From: Pedobacter xixiisoli
GTDB taxonomy: Bacteria; Bacteroidota; Bacteroidia; Sphingobacteriales; Sphingobacteriaceae
Assembly: GCF_900215335.1 (NCBI RefSeq)
Contig: NZ_OCMT01000004.1
Location: 124,001-188,000, forward strand
Direction: 5' to 3'
Length of the DNA stretch: 64,000 nt
Within the stretch, counting starts at the first letter, position 1; every line of letters starts with the position of its first letter. Of this stretch, positions 36,915 through 46,339 are shown in pieces. Under the pieces are notes generated by a model. That model did not search any database, was not told where the DNA came from, and saw only the letters and a list, made by a program, of their open reading frames with translations. The translations under genes were made by a program, and so were the position numbers.

Positions 36915-38246
36915 ATGAAGCTACCTCATATTAAAGGTTTTGACCAAGATGCCCTGCAAAAGTATTTTAAGAATACTGGCTGGTTAATACTTGCTCGAGT
37001 AGGTAGTTTACTTATCAAAGTTTTAGTAGGTTTTGCCATCGCCAACTATCTTGGAAGAGATCAAAATGGCTTGCTAAACTATCCTCAAGCTTTTGTAGCT
37101 TTTTTTATTGCTGCAGCTGCTTTAGGTTTAGATGGCTTTACCACACGAGAATTATTGAAACATCCTGAGAAGAAAAATGAACTTTTAGGGACATCGTTTA
37201 GGTTAAAGCTAATCGGCGGATTAACAGCAATGCCGTTAATTTATATTGGATACCTTATCAATCAGCATTTTTTTACTGCCACACAAACGCCATTACATTA
37301 TATCTTAATAATTGGATTAAGCGGTGTTACACAGGCTTTCTACATTACCGATAGCTATTTCCAAGCAACTGTACAAGCTAAATACGTAACCTTTACGCAA
37401 GTATTTGGAAACATCTTTTCGGCGGCTATCAAATTGCTGCTCATATTAACGCATGCAGAGTTATTCTGGTTTATTTGGGCTATTTTTTTTGACACGGTTA
37501 TTTTGGCATTTGGATATCTTTATTTCTATCAAAAAAAAGTAGGAGGCTTATCTAATTGGAAATATGATAAAAATGTTGCTAAACACCTACTCTCCAACTC
37601 TTGGCCTTTAGCTTTCTCGGCTATTTTGGTTTCATTATACATGAAAATAGACCAGCTAATGGTAGATAGTTTTCTTGGCTCAGGACAATTGGGCGTTTAT
37701 TCTACGGTTGTGCAATTAAGTGAAAGCTGGTACTTTATTCCTGTAGCCATTGTCACATCCGTGTTTCCAGCAATTATGAATGCCAAAAGGGATGATCCAG
37801 CTAGATATCAAAAAAGGTTGCAAAACATGTACGATTTAATGGTATGGATGAGTTTAAGCATTGCCATTATCACTACATTTATATCGCCATTGGCTTACAG
37901 GATAATTTATAAGGAGGAATTTTGGAGCGGTGCCCACGTACTTTCAGTACATATTTGGGCGGGTATTTTTGTTTTTTTAGGTTCTGCTAGCGGTCAGTAT
38001 CTTATTGCAGAGGGTTACACAAAAATTTCTTTAATGAGAACTGCAGTTGGCGCAATAGTAAATATTGCGTTAAACATTTATCTAATACCAAAATATGGTA
38101 TCATGGGCGCTGCCGTTGCAACTTTAGCAGCCTATTTTGTAGCCACCTTCCTCATTATTCTCATTCCAAAAACGCATAAACAAGGATTGATGATGTTAAA
38201 ATCATTATTTTTGGTCACAGTATTTCAAAAAATCATTAAACGTTGA
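36915..38246 (+). CDS. Polysaccharide flippase (Wzx/MATE-like)
   Basis: A 443-residue membrane protein with about 12-14 helices that probably flips lipid-linked oligosaccharides across the inner membrane. It has the N-terminal pattern GWLILARVGSLLIKVLVGF, the NYLGRDQNGLLNYPQA loop, and the polysaccharide-synthesis C-terminal half (GIMGAAVATLAAYFVA). The stop codon overlaps the start of the next gene, so the two are translationally coupled. It heads a run of surface-glycan genes. Confidence 0.85.
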   Translation: MKLPHIKGFDQDALQKYFKNTGWLILARVGSLLIKVLVGFAIANYLGRDQNGLLNYPQAFVAFFIAAAALGLDGFTTRELLKHPEKKNELLGTSFRLKLIGGLTAMPLIYIGYLINQHFFTATQTPLHYILIIGLSGVTQAFYITDSYFQATVQAKYVTFTQVFGNIFSAAIKLLLILTHAELFWFIWAIFFDTVILAFGYLYFYQKKVGGLSNWKYDKNVAKHLLSNSWPLAFSAILVSLYMKIDQLMVDSFLGSGQLGVYSTVVQLSESWYFIPVAIVTSVFPAIMNAKRDDPARYQKRLQNMYDLMVWMSLSIAIITTFISPLAYRIIYKEEFWSGAHVLSVHIWAGIFVFLGSASGQYLIAEGYTKISLMRTAVGAIVNIALNIYLIPKYGIMGAAVATLAAYFVATFLIILIPKTHKQGLMMLKSLFLVTVFQKIIKR

Positions 38247-38890
38247 GCAAACTTAAAGCATTAGCAACATTGCTAGCTAAACCTAAGCGTTTGGCTGCGC
38301 TATTATCATACGGTCATAAAGGCTATTTATCTTCAATTGGTTGGTTTACCGCTTTTGATAATCACCAAGCAGTAGACGCGAACAATCAGCCCATTCCTTG
38401 GGTCACTTATTCTTTCATCGATTTTATTAAAGATAGATTACATAAAGACTTGAGCATTTTCGAGTATGGCTCAGGCAACTCAACGTTATTCTATGCAAAA
38501 AATGTTCGAAAAGTGGTTTCTGTAGAACACGATGAGGCTTGGTACAAAAAAATAGTGAACGAAAAAGCACCAAATGCTGAAATGATTTTCACTATGCTAG
38601 AAACCAATGGCGAATACAGCCAGAAAGCAAAATTGTTGAACGAAAAATTCGACGTAATTATTGTAGATGGCAGAGACAGGGTAAACTGTTGCAAACACAG
38701 CGTAGATGCTTTATCTGATAGGGGCGTATTAGTTTTAGATGATTCGGAGCGTAAACAATATGAAGAAGCTAGGGTATTTTTGAAGAACCAAGGTTTTAAA
38801 GAGCTTTTGTTTTCTGGAATTTCTCCAGGTTTATTTTATAACAAGGCTACTTCTGTTTTTTATAGAAAAGAAAATTGTCTGGATATCTAA
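38243..38890 (+). CDS. SAM-dependent methyltransferase-like protein
   Basis: A 215-residue protein with a class I methyltransferase-like core: SIFEYGSGNSTLFYAK (glycine loop), KVVSVEHDEAWYKKI (motif with acidic E), and FDVIIVDGRDRV. Methyl transfer to a sugar is a guess from its neighbours. The start codon is TTG at 38243, overlapping the flippase stop (TTGA), so translation is coupled. No in-frame ATG fits the homology start. Confidence 0.65.
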   Translation: MSKLKALATLLAKPKRLAALLSYGHKGYLSSIGWFTAFDNHQAVDANNQPIPWVTYSFIDFIKDRLHKDLSIFEYGSGNSTLFYAKNVRKVVSVEHDEAWYKKIVNEKAPNAEMIFTMLETNGEYSQKAKLLNEKFDVIIVDGRDRVNCCKHSVDALSDRGVLVLDDSERKQYEEARVFLKNQGFKELLFSGISPGLFYNKATSVFYRKENCLDI

Positions 38891-38996
38891 TTAATCGTAT
38901 TCCAAAGCCGTAAGTTTCACTAAGGAAAATTTTATCTTAAATAAAACTTATCGGTTTTACATTGTTTTTATTACGAAACAACGTTATTTTCTGACC

Positions 38997-39902
38997 ATGC
39001 AAAACCTTGCTCCGATAGCTTTATTTGTCTATAACCGTCCGCAGCATACCGAGCGTACGCTTAAATTTTTAAAACAGAATTTGCTCGCAGCCGATAGCCG
39101 TTTGTACATATTTTCAGATGGAGCAAAAACAAGTGCAGACGAAGAAAAGGTCAATGAAGTCCGAAGATTTATCAGTACGGTTGATGGCTTTAAATCTGTA
39201 AAAGTAATTGAGAGCAAAACCAATAAAGGTTTAGCCAATTCGGTTATTGAAGGTGTTACACAACTTAACCAAACTTATGGGCAAGTCATTGTTTTCGAAG
39301 ACGATTTGATTTCATCTCCTCATACCCTAACTTATTTCAACGAAGCTTTAAACCTCTATCGAGAGGAAGAAAAGGTGATGCATATTGGTGCTTACATGTA
39401 TCACTTAGAAAACTCGGAAAGTTTACCAGAAAGCTTTTTTTACAGAGCAGCGAGCAGCTGGGGTTGGGCTACTTGGCAAAGTTCATGGCAATATTTCGAG
39501 CCAAATATCGATAAGTTAATTGCACAATTTGATTCGCGAAAAATCCATGAGTTTTCTATTGAAGGAAAAATGAACTTTTGGAAACAGGTAAAGGAATTTA
39601 AGAATGGCAAAAACAACTCTTGGGCAATTCGCTGGTATGCTTCTGTTTTTCTTAAAGGCGGTTTAACGTTAAATCCTTCGCAATCTCTAGTGAACAATAT
39701 TGGTCATGACGGTACTGGTGTACATTCTGGCATTAACGACATCTACAATGTGATCATCAACCCTAAACCTATCAAACAGTTTCCGAAAGAGATTAAGGAA
39801 CATCCACAGGCTTATCTTGCTATCAGGCACTTTTTAGCACACAGAAAGGGAACCCTTTGGGCTAGAATTAAAAGATACATTAATGAGAAAATACTTCATT
39901 AA
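38997..39902 (+). CDS. Glycosyltransferase, GT-A fold (GT2-like)
   Basis: The 301 residues begin with a nucleotide-sugar domain (PIALFVYNRPQHTERTL), the metal-binding acidic motif VIVFEDDLISSP and an acceptor region with SSWGWATWQSSWQYF. It belongs to the sugar transferases that often decorate surface glycans, in the same broad group as GnT-I-like bacterial enzymes. It ends convergently with the rhomboid gene, sharing four bases. Confidence 0.75.
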   Translation: MQNLAPIALFVYNRPQHTERTLKFLKQNLLAADSRLYIFSDGAKTSADEEKVNEVRRFISTVDGFKSVKVIESKTNKGLANSVIEGVTQLNQTYGQVIVFEDDLISSPHTLTYFNEALNLYREEEKVMHIGAYMYHLENSESLPESFFYRAASSWGWATWQSSWQYFEPNIDKLIAQFDSRKIHEFSIEGKMNFWKQVKEFKNGKNNSWAIRWYASVFLKGGLTLNPSQSLVNNIGHDGTGVHSGINDIYNVIINPKPIKQFPKEIKEHPQAYLAIRHFLAHRKGTLWARIKRYINEKILH

Positions 39903-41446
39903 TTAAGCCATTGCGATTTGTACCCTAAGCTATCTCTAAATTTCGCCTGCATCTCAATAAGATTGTTAATTTTTGCTGTCACCTCATTTTTATACTGATG
40001 ACCAGACCTCACGTCTTTCAAAAGTAATTCCGCAGCTTCGAAGGTTTCTTGAGCCAATTTTGTTTTCAAGTTTTTTTCCAAAGTATTTTGCTTATTAAGT
40101 CTCAACATAGCCATTTTCTTAGTCACTTGTAAGTTGGCCTTGCTCGGTTTAATCCCATGCTCAAGAACAAACTGCTCTTTATCTGCTTTGGAGTAACTTG
40201 TCTTTAACCCTAAAACCTCATTGAAATTTCCAATATTATTATCAAATTCCGATTTCAGCTTTGCAAATTCTTCATGTTGATAAACAGGTGTTAACGCAAA
40301 AATTGCATAATTAAATACGCCAAAAAGAAACAAAATGTTGGCGTATTTTAAAGTTGATGATACCTTCTTCAAACCCCATTGATGGTCGAAAATGAGTAAA
40401 TATGTAATGACAAATCCCGAAACCAAACCTCCCAAATGGCAAGCATTATCAACCATTGGTGTAATGCTACCATTAACCAACATCAGTGCTAAAACAAAAC
40501 CAGTACTTACTAACAAAGCTTTGTTAGCGTTTTTTTCAAAAAACTGATTAATCAGCAAGGCCATCATCGACCCAAAAAGCCCCATAATGGCTCCAGAGGC
40601 TCCAACCGTGTAAATGTTTTCATGAAAAGCAATACTATTCAATCCGCCACAAATTCCACTTAGGATATAAACCAGCAAGAAGTTCTTCCAGCCAATTTTA
40701 TTCTCAATCATTAAACCTAAATAGACAAAAGCATACATATTGAAGAACAAATGTCTCAATGAAGCATGCATAAACTGATAAGTAATTAAACGCCAATAAT
40801 CCCCCTCTAAAACCAGTTTTCTATTAATGGAACCAATGAGATGAACATTTCGCATGGTTTCTGCCATTACCTCGGGACTTAATTTTTGAAAAGCAGCAAA
40901 AATTGGAGTAGCAATTAGCAGCAAAATCCAGCCGACAAAAAAAAGTATGTTAATAATCAGCAAGATTGGTGTAACCGTATAACCTTTTGTAGGTAATAAA
41001 AGGTTAAAAATATTCTTGATTTTATTCTTTGCTGCTAACGGCGCTTTTTCAAAATAATCATCATCTTGCAACGACACATATTTGCGGAAAGCCTTTACTT
41101 GCTCGTCCCAGTGTTCTTGTAAATGGTATTGCACATACTCAAATTCGTGGAATAGCTTTTCTAGATTAGCGTCGTTCTTTCCGTAATCGTTAAAAAGCAA
41201 CTGAATACCTACACATTCACTTTTTACCACCGCAAAATTGGCTTGTATCCGTACCGATATTTCTTCGCTATAAGATTGAAAAGAAAGTGGGGTGTAAGCA
41301 ATAATTCCAGACTCAGAAACATGGCTCAGTTTCCAGCCTAAATTTTCAATAGCTTGTCTAACAATAATTAGGTATTTATCTGCAGGAAAATCTGATAACG
41401 GGATAAATTTTTCTGTTTTAGGAGAATATCCCCAACTGATACTCAT
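39899..41446 (-). CDS. Rhomboid family intramembrane serine protease with extra soluble domains
   Basis: The 515-residue protein has a soluble N-terminal domain of about 155 residues, a six- or seven-helix rhomboid core, and a 130-residue soluble tail. The core holds the oxyanion motif LRHLFFNMYAF, the nucleophile serine in TVGASGAIMGLFG and the histidine in DNACHLGGLVSG, so the catalytic dyad is intact. Rhomboids cleave membrane-protein substrates within the bilayer. The substrate here is unknown. The N-terminal domain is not one I recognise. Confidence 0.88.
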   Translation of the reverse strand: MSISWGYSPKTEKFIPLSDFPADKYLIIVRQAIENLGWKLSHVSESGIIAYTPLSFQSYSEEISVRIQANFAVVKSECVGIQLLFNDYGKNDANLEKLFHEFEYVQYHLQEHWDEQVKAFRKYVSLQDDDYFEKAPLAAKNKIKNIFNLLLPTKGYTVTPILLIINILFFVGWILLLIATPIFAAFQKLSPEVMAETMRNVHLIGSINRKLVLEGDYWRLITYQFMHASLRHLFFNMYAFVYLGLMIENKIGWKNFLLVYILSGICGGLNSIAFHENIYTVGASGAIMGLFGSMMALLINQFFEKNANKALLVSTGFVLALMLVNGSITPMVDNACHLGGLVSGFVITYLLIFDHQWGLKKVSSTLKYANILFLFGVFNYAIFALTPVYQHEEFAKLKSEFDNNIGNFNEVLGLKTSYSKADKEQFVLEHGIKPSKANLQVTKKMAMLRLNKQNTLEKNLKTKLAQETFEAAELLLKDVRSGHQYKNEVTAKINNLIEMQAKFRDSLGYKSQWLN

Positions 41447-41473
41447 AAGGCGTTAATTAGAATAGATTTAATA

Positions 41474-41481
41474 CAAACTTA
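41474..41481 (-). promoter_or_regulatory. -7 promoter box of the rhomboid gene
   Basis: The minus strand reads TAAGTTTG (exact TAnnTTTG), 27 bases before the rhomboid ATG. It overlaps the last arm of the S41 peptidase terminator. Confidence 0.45.
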
Positions 41482-41507
41482 CGAAGTTTACAAAAACTTC
41501 GTAAGTT
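41476..41507 (-). terminator. Hairpin after the S41 peptidase gene
   Basis: AACTTACGAAGTTT (41476-41489) and AAACTTCGTAAGTT (41494-41507) form a perfect 14-bp stem with a four-base loop, 12 bases after the peptidase stop. The T run after it is weak, so it may also be a dispersed palindrome. Confidence 0.6.
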
Positions 41508-41518
41508 GTTTTACCGAA

Positions 41519-44500
41519 TTATTGCTTCAAATCTTTCATTATTTCGGCAACAGCACGCTCTAATTGAGGGTCCTTACCTATCAACCTATCTTCAAATGTA
41601 TTTTTCACGAAAATATCTGGCGCCACACCTTCCTTCTCTAAATTCTTTCCGTCCATGGTGTAGCAGCCCCAAGATGGTAGGCGGTACGAAGAACCATCAA
41701 CCAAGCCTTTTGCCGAGGTGAAGATAATCCAACGGTAAGTTTCTGTTCCGATAATTTTACCTAGTTTTAAGTGCTTAAATCCAGCGGCAGTCATCTCCGC
41801 ATCACTTAAAGATTGCTCGTTAATCAACAATACAATAGGCTTCACCGCAGGCCCAAAATTACTTTGTGGCGTTAACTTTCCACCACGGTATTTCCATTGC
41901 AAATACGGACGTTGTGATAAAAATTTCAGTACCTCATCGTGTACATTTCCGCCAGTGTTGTAACGCAAATCCAAAATAATGGCATCCTTGTTATTTTCCT
42001 GCTCTACCATATCTAACAAGAAAGTTTGCAGCTCGCCAGTGCTCATATTTTTCATGTAGGAATAAGCAATGCGATTTTTTCCCCAATCATCTACATTTTT
42101 ACGGTTATTGGCAATCCATTCATCATACAAATTCATTTTTAGCGTAGCTGATGTTTGAGGATGGATATTCACATTTATAGCTTTACCATTACGTAGAAAA
42201 GTTAAAGTCATTTCTTTATCTAAAGATGGTTTGCTGAAATAATAATCTCTATCTACCGATGGATCTATTTTTACCCCGTTTACATGAGTCAAAACATCAC
42301 CAATGGCAATTTTATCTCCCAATAAAACAGCACTACTTCTCTCCACCACTCTATCCACTTGATAAGGTTGTTCATTGTTGAAGATTATGCCCGTTTCGTT
42401 GGTAACGTAGTTCATGCTTTTACGTTCTTCAGCACCAAAGCTGTTAAAGCCCATGTGCGACGAATTCAGTTCGCCCAGCATATCATTCAATAAAATGCGC
42501 AAGTCGGCACGGTTGTTTACATAAAGTAAATAAGCCGCATAGCGAGTTTTCATTTTCTCCCAATCCACCCCGTGAAAATCGTCATCGTAGAAATTCTCGT
42601 CTAAACCCACCCAAGTTTCATAGAACATTTGGTTAAATTCTGCATTGAGGTTCTTACTGAATTTGTAGCTAAAGTCTAAAGCATCAACCTTGTTCATATC
42701 GATGTTGTACTTATTTACCACACCTCTCGACAATAGAAAATGCTTACCCGAAGCTTCTACAATTCCAAAATTCCCAGCGGCTACTTTTTCTGTTTTGTTG
42801 TTTTCTAAAGGCTCGATAACGGTTCTGTAAGTACTTGCTGGCACACCTTCATGTGTTGAAGCATAAAATACATAAGTTTTATCCCCTTTGGCCAAAACAT
42901 CAGTTAAATATTGTGTACCAAAGGCCGGACTAACCAATTCTACCCTATCCAAAATACGTTGCGTATTAATCGTAATTAACTTAGGCGCAGATTTCGTTTC
43001 AGTCTTCTTTTTTGCGGTATCTACAGATTTCTTCGCATCTTTTGCAGGTACAGTTTCCTTAGGTGCTACTGGCGGATTTTCCTTAAACAGTTCGTCAAAT
43101 TTATCTGCTCTATATGGCGTATCGTAATGGTCTAGTGCCATTCGATATACGTGTGCATCTTGCATCCCGAAAGGATAAGATGGTTTGGTGCGAGCACTGG
43201 TAAAATAAATGTATTTTCCATCTGGCGACCAAATCGGATTAGCTTCCGTTACACCTGTATTGGTTAGATTGATGGTTTGATTTGACTTGATATTATGCAC
43301 AAGAATATCTTGCTCAAAATTTCGGAAAGCGGTAAAAAGCAGATATTGGTCATTTGGCGAAAAGCTTGGTGAAGAATTTTGAATAGCCCAAAACTCGTCC
43401 TTTACCACAGTTTTACTTTGGAAAGTCTTCAAATCCATTACACGCAACTCGTTTCTGCCACTCAAATAAACCGCTTGTGTTTTGGTCTTATTAAAAGCCA
43501 TATCACGGTTGTTTGCTTTGTCTTTGGTCAGTTGTTTGGCAACAGATTTTCCATCGCCCACAATCGTAAACCAGTTTTGGTAGCCATCAACGGTTTGGTT
43601 AAAAAGAATAGTTTTATTATCTGCCAACCATTTCAGTTCCAAAGCTCGTTCAGACGCTCTTACACTGTTATTAATCTGGCGGATGAATTTCCCTTCTACG
43701 TCACTGACAAATAATTCGCCCCTAGAAATGAAAGCCATTTTCTTCCCATCGGGCGATACATCGAAGTTGGAAATATTCGCTTTTACTTCATATTCCTGTT
43801 CCTTAGTCAACACTTGGTTTCTGAAAGAACTGATGTTGATTTTTTCTGCTTTCTTGGTCGCTACATCGTACACAAACAACTGGTAGTCTTTCTCAAAAAC
43901 AATTGTATTGCCATTAGCTGCCACAAACGGGCGCTTGATTGAAGTATCGAATTTGGTTAGCGCTGTTTTTTTCCCATTGATAAAAGTATAAAGGTTATAC
44001 TCCTCATTTCCTTCATCAGATACGAAATAGATATTTCCTTTTTGGTCAATACTGGTCCAAAAATCCTTACCTAAATATTCGGTGTAACGCTTGTAAGCTT
44101 TAGTTTTCGGATTGTATGACTGAATATCTGGGTTAAAAGCACCTTTATAATGCTTACGATTGGCGAAGTTTCTACTTTCCCAAGTATCATTAAAAAACAA
44201 ACTGCCATCCGGAGCTTCGGCAATGTTGTGCGTGGTATTGAAATAGTTATCGAACAAGCGCAACGCAGTACCACCGTTAACACCTACTTTGTAACTCGAA
44301 TAGTTATTGTAGCGGCTCGAAGTGAAATAAATCGTTTTTGAATCCCAGCTCCAATTGTCTACTTCATCGGTTCCATCATTAAAAGTTAGCTGCTTAATTT
44401 CGCCTCCCGCCATAGGCATTAGATACACATCAAAATTACCATACTGATTTGATGAAAAAGCCAACCATTTGCCATCTGGAGATATTTTCGGATTGATTTC

Positions 44501-44707
44501 TTCGCCCTGCATAGCCGTAATTCTAGATGCTAAACCACCTTTTACAGGCACTTTCCAGATGTCTCCATCGTAACTAAAAACTACAGTCTGTGCATCTGGA
44601 GATAATGCTGGGTAACTAGCAAAATAGGTTTGATTTTGAGCGTTTGCAAAAAAAGGAATGGCCAAAAATGCAAAAACGAGCTTGTTAAACAGATTTTTAT
44701 TCTTCAT
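41519..44707 (-). CDS. Tricorn-like S41 family peptidase
   Basis: A large exported peptidase of 1062 residues. After a signal peptide (ending FFANAQ) come WD40/PD40-type beta-propeller repeats (for example NPKISPDGKWLAFSSNQYG, NPIWSPDGKYIYFTSAR), a K-rich linker near residue 570 (PAKDAKKSVDTAKKKTET), a core domain, a PDZ domain (about 770-860) and the S41 catalytic domain with LRYNTGGNVHDEV and NEQSLSDAEMTAAG, the serine loop. The layout matches tricorn-related peptidases that degrade peptides in the periplasm or outside. It is monocistronic. Confidence 0.9.
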   Translation of the reverse strand: MKNKNLFNKLVFAFLAIPFFANAQNQTYFASYPALSPDAQTVVFSYDGDIWKVPVKGGLASRITAMQGEEINPKISPDGKWLAFSSNQYGNFDVYLMPMAGGEIKQLTFNDGTDEVDNWSWDSKTIYFTSSRYNNYSSYKVGVNGGTALRLFDNYFNTTHNIAEAPDGSLFFNDTWESRNFANRKHYKGAFNPDIQSYNPKTKAYKRYTEYLGKDFWTSIDQKGNIYFVSDEGNEEYNLYTFINGKKTALTKFDTSIKRPFVAANGNTIVFEKDYQLFVYDVATKKAEKINISSFRNQVLTKEQEYEVKANISNFDVSPDGKKMAFISRGELFVSDVEGKFIRQINNSVRASERALELKWLADNKTILFNQTVDGYQNWFTIVGDGKSVAKQLTKDKANNRDMAFNKTKTQAVYLSGRNELRVMDLKTFQSKTVVKDEFWAIQNSSPSFSPNDQYLLFTAFRNFEQDILVHNIKSNQTINLTNTGVTEANPIWSPDGKYIYFTSARTKPSYPFGMQDAHVYRMALDHYDTPYRADKFDELFKENPPVAPKETVPAKDAKKSVDTAKKKTETKSAPKLITINTQRILDRVELVSPAFGTQYLTDVLAKGDKTYVFYASTHEGVPASTYRTVIEPLENNKTEKVAAGNFGIVEASGKHFLLSRGVVNKYNIDMNKVDALDFSYKFSKNLNAEFNQMFYETWVGLDENFYDDDFHGVDWEKMKTRYAAYLLYVNNRADLRILLNDMLGELNSSHMGFNSFGAEERKSMNYVTNETGIIFNNEQPYQVDRVVERSSAVLLGDKIAIGDVLTHVNGVKIDPSVDRDYYFSKPSLDKEMTLTFLRNGKAINVNIHPQTSATLKMNLYDEWIANNRKNVDDWGKNRIAYSYMKNMSTGELQTFLLDMVEQENNKDAIILDLRYNTGGNVHDEVLKFLSQRPYLQWKYRGGKLTPQSNFGPAVKPIVLLINEQSLSDAEMTAAGFKHLKLGKIIGTETYRWIIFTSAKGLVDGSSYRLPSWGCYTMDGKNLEKEGVAPDIFVKNTFEDRLIGKDPQLERAVAEIMKDLKQ

Positions 44708-44863
44708 TTTTAATAATAAGTTTAATTTTTTACCATTAAGTAATTAAGGTTAGTTATGCTACTTTTCCACTTGATGTTTCTTAAATTCTTAATGGTTTTA
44801 AGTTCTTTGGAATTTAATTAAGTCAATTTTAGTATCGGTTTTACAAACCTAAACATAAAAATG

Positions 44864-44871
44864 TATTTTTG
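44864..44871 (+). promoter_or_regulatory. -7 promoter box of the GT4 gene
   Basis: TATTTTTG is followed by six bases and then the TTG start at 44878. A TTG at 44869 overlaps the box and so cannot be the start on this transcript. Confidence 0.5.
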
Positions 44872-44877
44872 ATTGCT

Positions 44878-46152
44878 TTGAAAATAGTACACCTAAACAC
44901 ATACGATGGCAATGGCGGCGCTGGGCGGGCTTGCCTACGTTTAAGCGATGCACTAAATAGTATCGGCATAGATTCAAAAGTGCTGGTATATTATCAGTTT
45001 GGCAACAATCCAAACATCTATAACTTAAGTAAAAGTCCATTTGCTAAAGCCAAAGCGGTTTTCAATATCATGTCGGAGCGATATTTGGCAAAGGCTTTTT
45101 CTAAGAAGGAAGTGAAAACACCTTTCTCATTGCAGTGGTTTGGCAAAAGCGTACTCAAAAATAAGCTAGTCCAAGAAGCAGATGTGATCCATATCCATTG
45201 GATTAACCATGGTTTTTTAAGTCCGAAGTTTTTAGCAGAGTTAGATGAACTGGAAAAGCCAATTGTGTGGACTTTCCACGACAGCAATGCTTTTACTGGA
45301 GGCTGCCATGTCCGTTACAGTTGCGAGAATTTCCATCGTCAATGCGGCAATTGCCCGCTATTAAAAATGAGCGGACCTAAAGATATTTCGCATCAAACTT
45401 GGAAGCGTAAACAGAAAGCTTACTCCGAACTGAATTTTCATGTGGTTGCACCGAGTAACTGGATGGCACAATCGGTAAAGGAAAGTAGCTTATTGGGTTT
45501 ACGCCACACTTCTGTTATACCCAACACCATCGAGGTAGATGTTTTTAAACCGTACGTAAAAGCAGAAGCCAAGAAAATATTAAAGATAGCTCCCGAAAAA
45601 TTTGTGCTGATGAGTGGTTTTATGCCATCTAAAAACGACAAGCACAAGGGTACACAATATTTGATAGATGCTTTGTTTGAACTTTCTCGCCGACCAGAAA
45701 TTCCGAATGAGCAGATTGAGTTGGTTATTTTCGGGAATAAAGATGAAGAAAACGTCCCAAAATTTCCATTTAAAACTACCTTTTTGGGAACCATTAATAA
45801 AGATGAACATTTAGCCAAATGTTACGCAGCAGCGGATGCTTTTATTACGCCGTCTTTAGAAGATAATTTACCTAATACCGTAATGGAAAGCTTAGCTTGT
45901 GCAACTCCGGTGATTGCCTTTACTACAGGAGGAATTCCCGACATGGTAAAGCACCTAAAGAATGGTTATTTAGCTCGTTATAAAGATGCTTCAGATTTAG
46001 CTGATGGTATTGAGTGGTTATTTCTTCACGAACAAAAAGAGGAAGTGCAAAAAGAAGCAAGACGAACTATCTTAAATACGTTTGCTCCAACCGTAATTGC
46101 CGAGCAACATGCAGTTTTGTATTTAAAACTATTGGATGATATGCCTAAATAA
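44878..46152 (+). CDS. Glycosyltransferase family 4
   Basis: A 424-residue retaining GT-B sugar transferase. The N-terminal domain starts (fM)KIVHLNTYDGNGGAGRACL; the C-terminal domain has LMSGFMPSKNDKHKG and the nucleotide-sugar motif TPSLEDNLPNTVMESLACATPVIAF with the typical EX7E. The CHVRYSCENF/CGNC cysteine cluster is common in GT4 enzymes of capsular loci. The start codon is TTG at 44878, with no close in-frame ATG; the -7 box only six bases upstream suggests a leaderless mRNA. The neighbours suggest a surface-polysaccharide role. Confidence 0.85.
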   Translation: MKIVHLNTYDGNGGAGRACLRLSDALNSIGIDSKVLVYYQFGNNPNIYNLSKSPFAKAKAVFNIMSERYLAKAFSKKEVKTPFSLQWFGKSVLKNKLVQEADVIHIHWINHGFLSPKFLAELDELEKPIVWTFHDSNAFTGGCHVRYSCENFHRQCGNCPLLKMSGPKDISHQTWKRKQKAYSELNFHVVAPSNWMAQSVKESSLLGLRHTSVIPNTIEVDVFKPYVKAEAKKILKIAPEKFVLMSGFMPSKNDKHKGTQYLIDALFELSRRPEIPNEQIELVIFGNKDEENVPKFPFKTTFLGTINKDEHLAKCYAAADAFITPSLEDNLPNTVMESLACATPVIAFTTGGIPDMVKHLKNGYLARYKDASDLADGIEWLFLHEQKEEVQKEARRTILNTFAPTVIAEQHAVLYLKLLDDMPK

Positions 46153-46195
46153 GTTAAAAGCAGAAAGTCAAAAGTGGAAAGACCTTTCCTATTCA

Positions 46196-46315
46196 GTCAT
46201 TTCGATGAGGAGGCACGACGAAGAGAAATCTAGCTCCTTTATGCATCAATTATCTAAAATTTTTTGGCTCTAATTTCATAGTTTTAGATTTCTTCTCATT
46301 CTTCGCCGAAATGAC
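46196..46315. repeat. Inverted pair of the GTCATT...AATCT repeat, upstream of the GT2 gene
   Basis: The left arm (46196-46232) begins GTCATTTCG and ends AGAAATCTA; the right arm (46285-46315) is its imperfect reverse complement. The spacer is about 52 bases. Both arms contain the GACGAAG-like core seen around 56.7 and 57.05 kb. Confidence 0.75.
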
Positions 46316-46339
46316 GAGTAAATCTCTTAAACTTGCATT

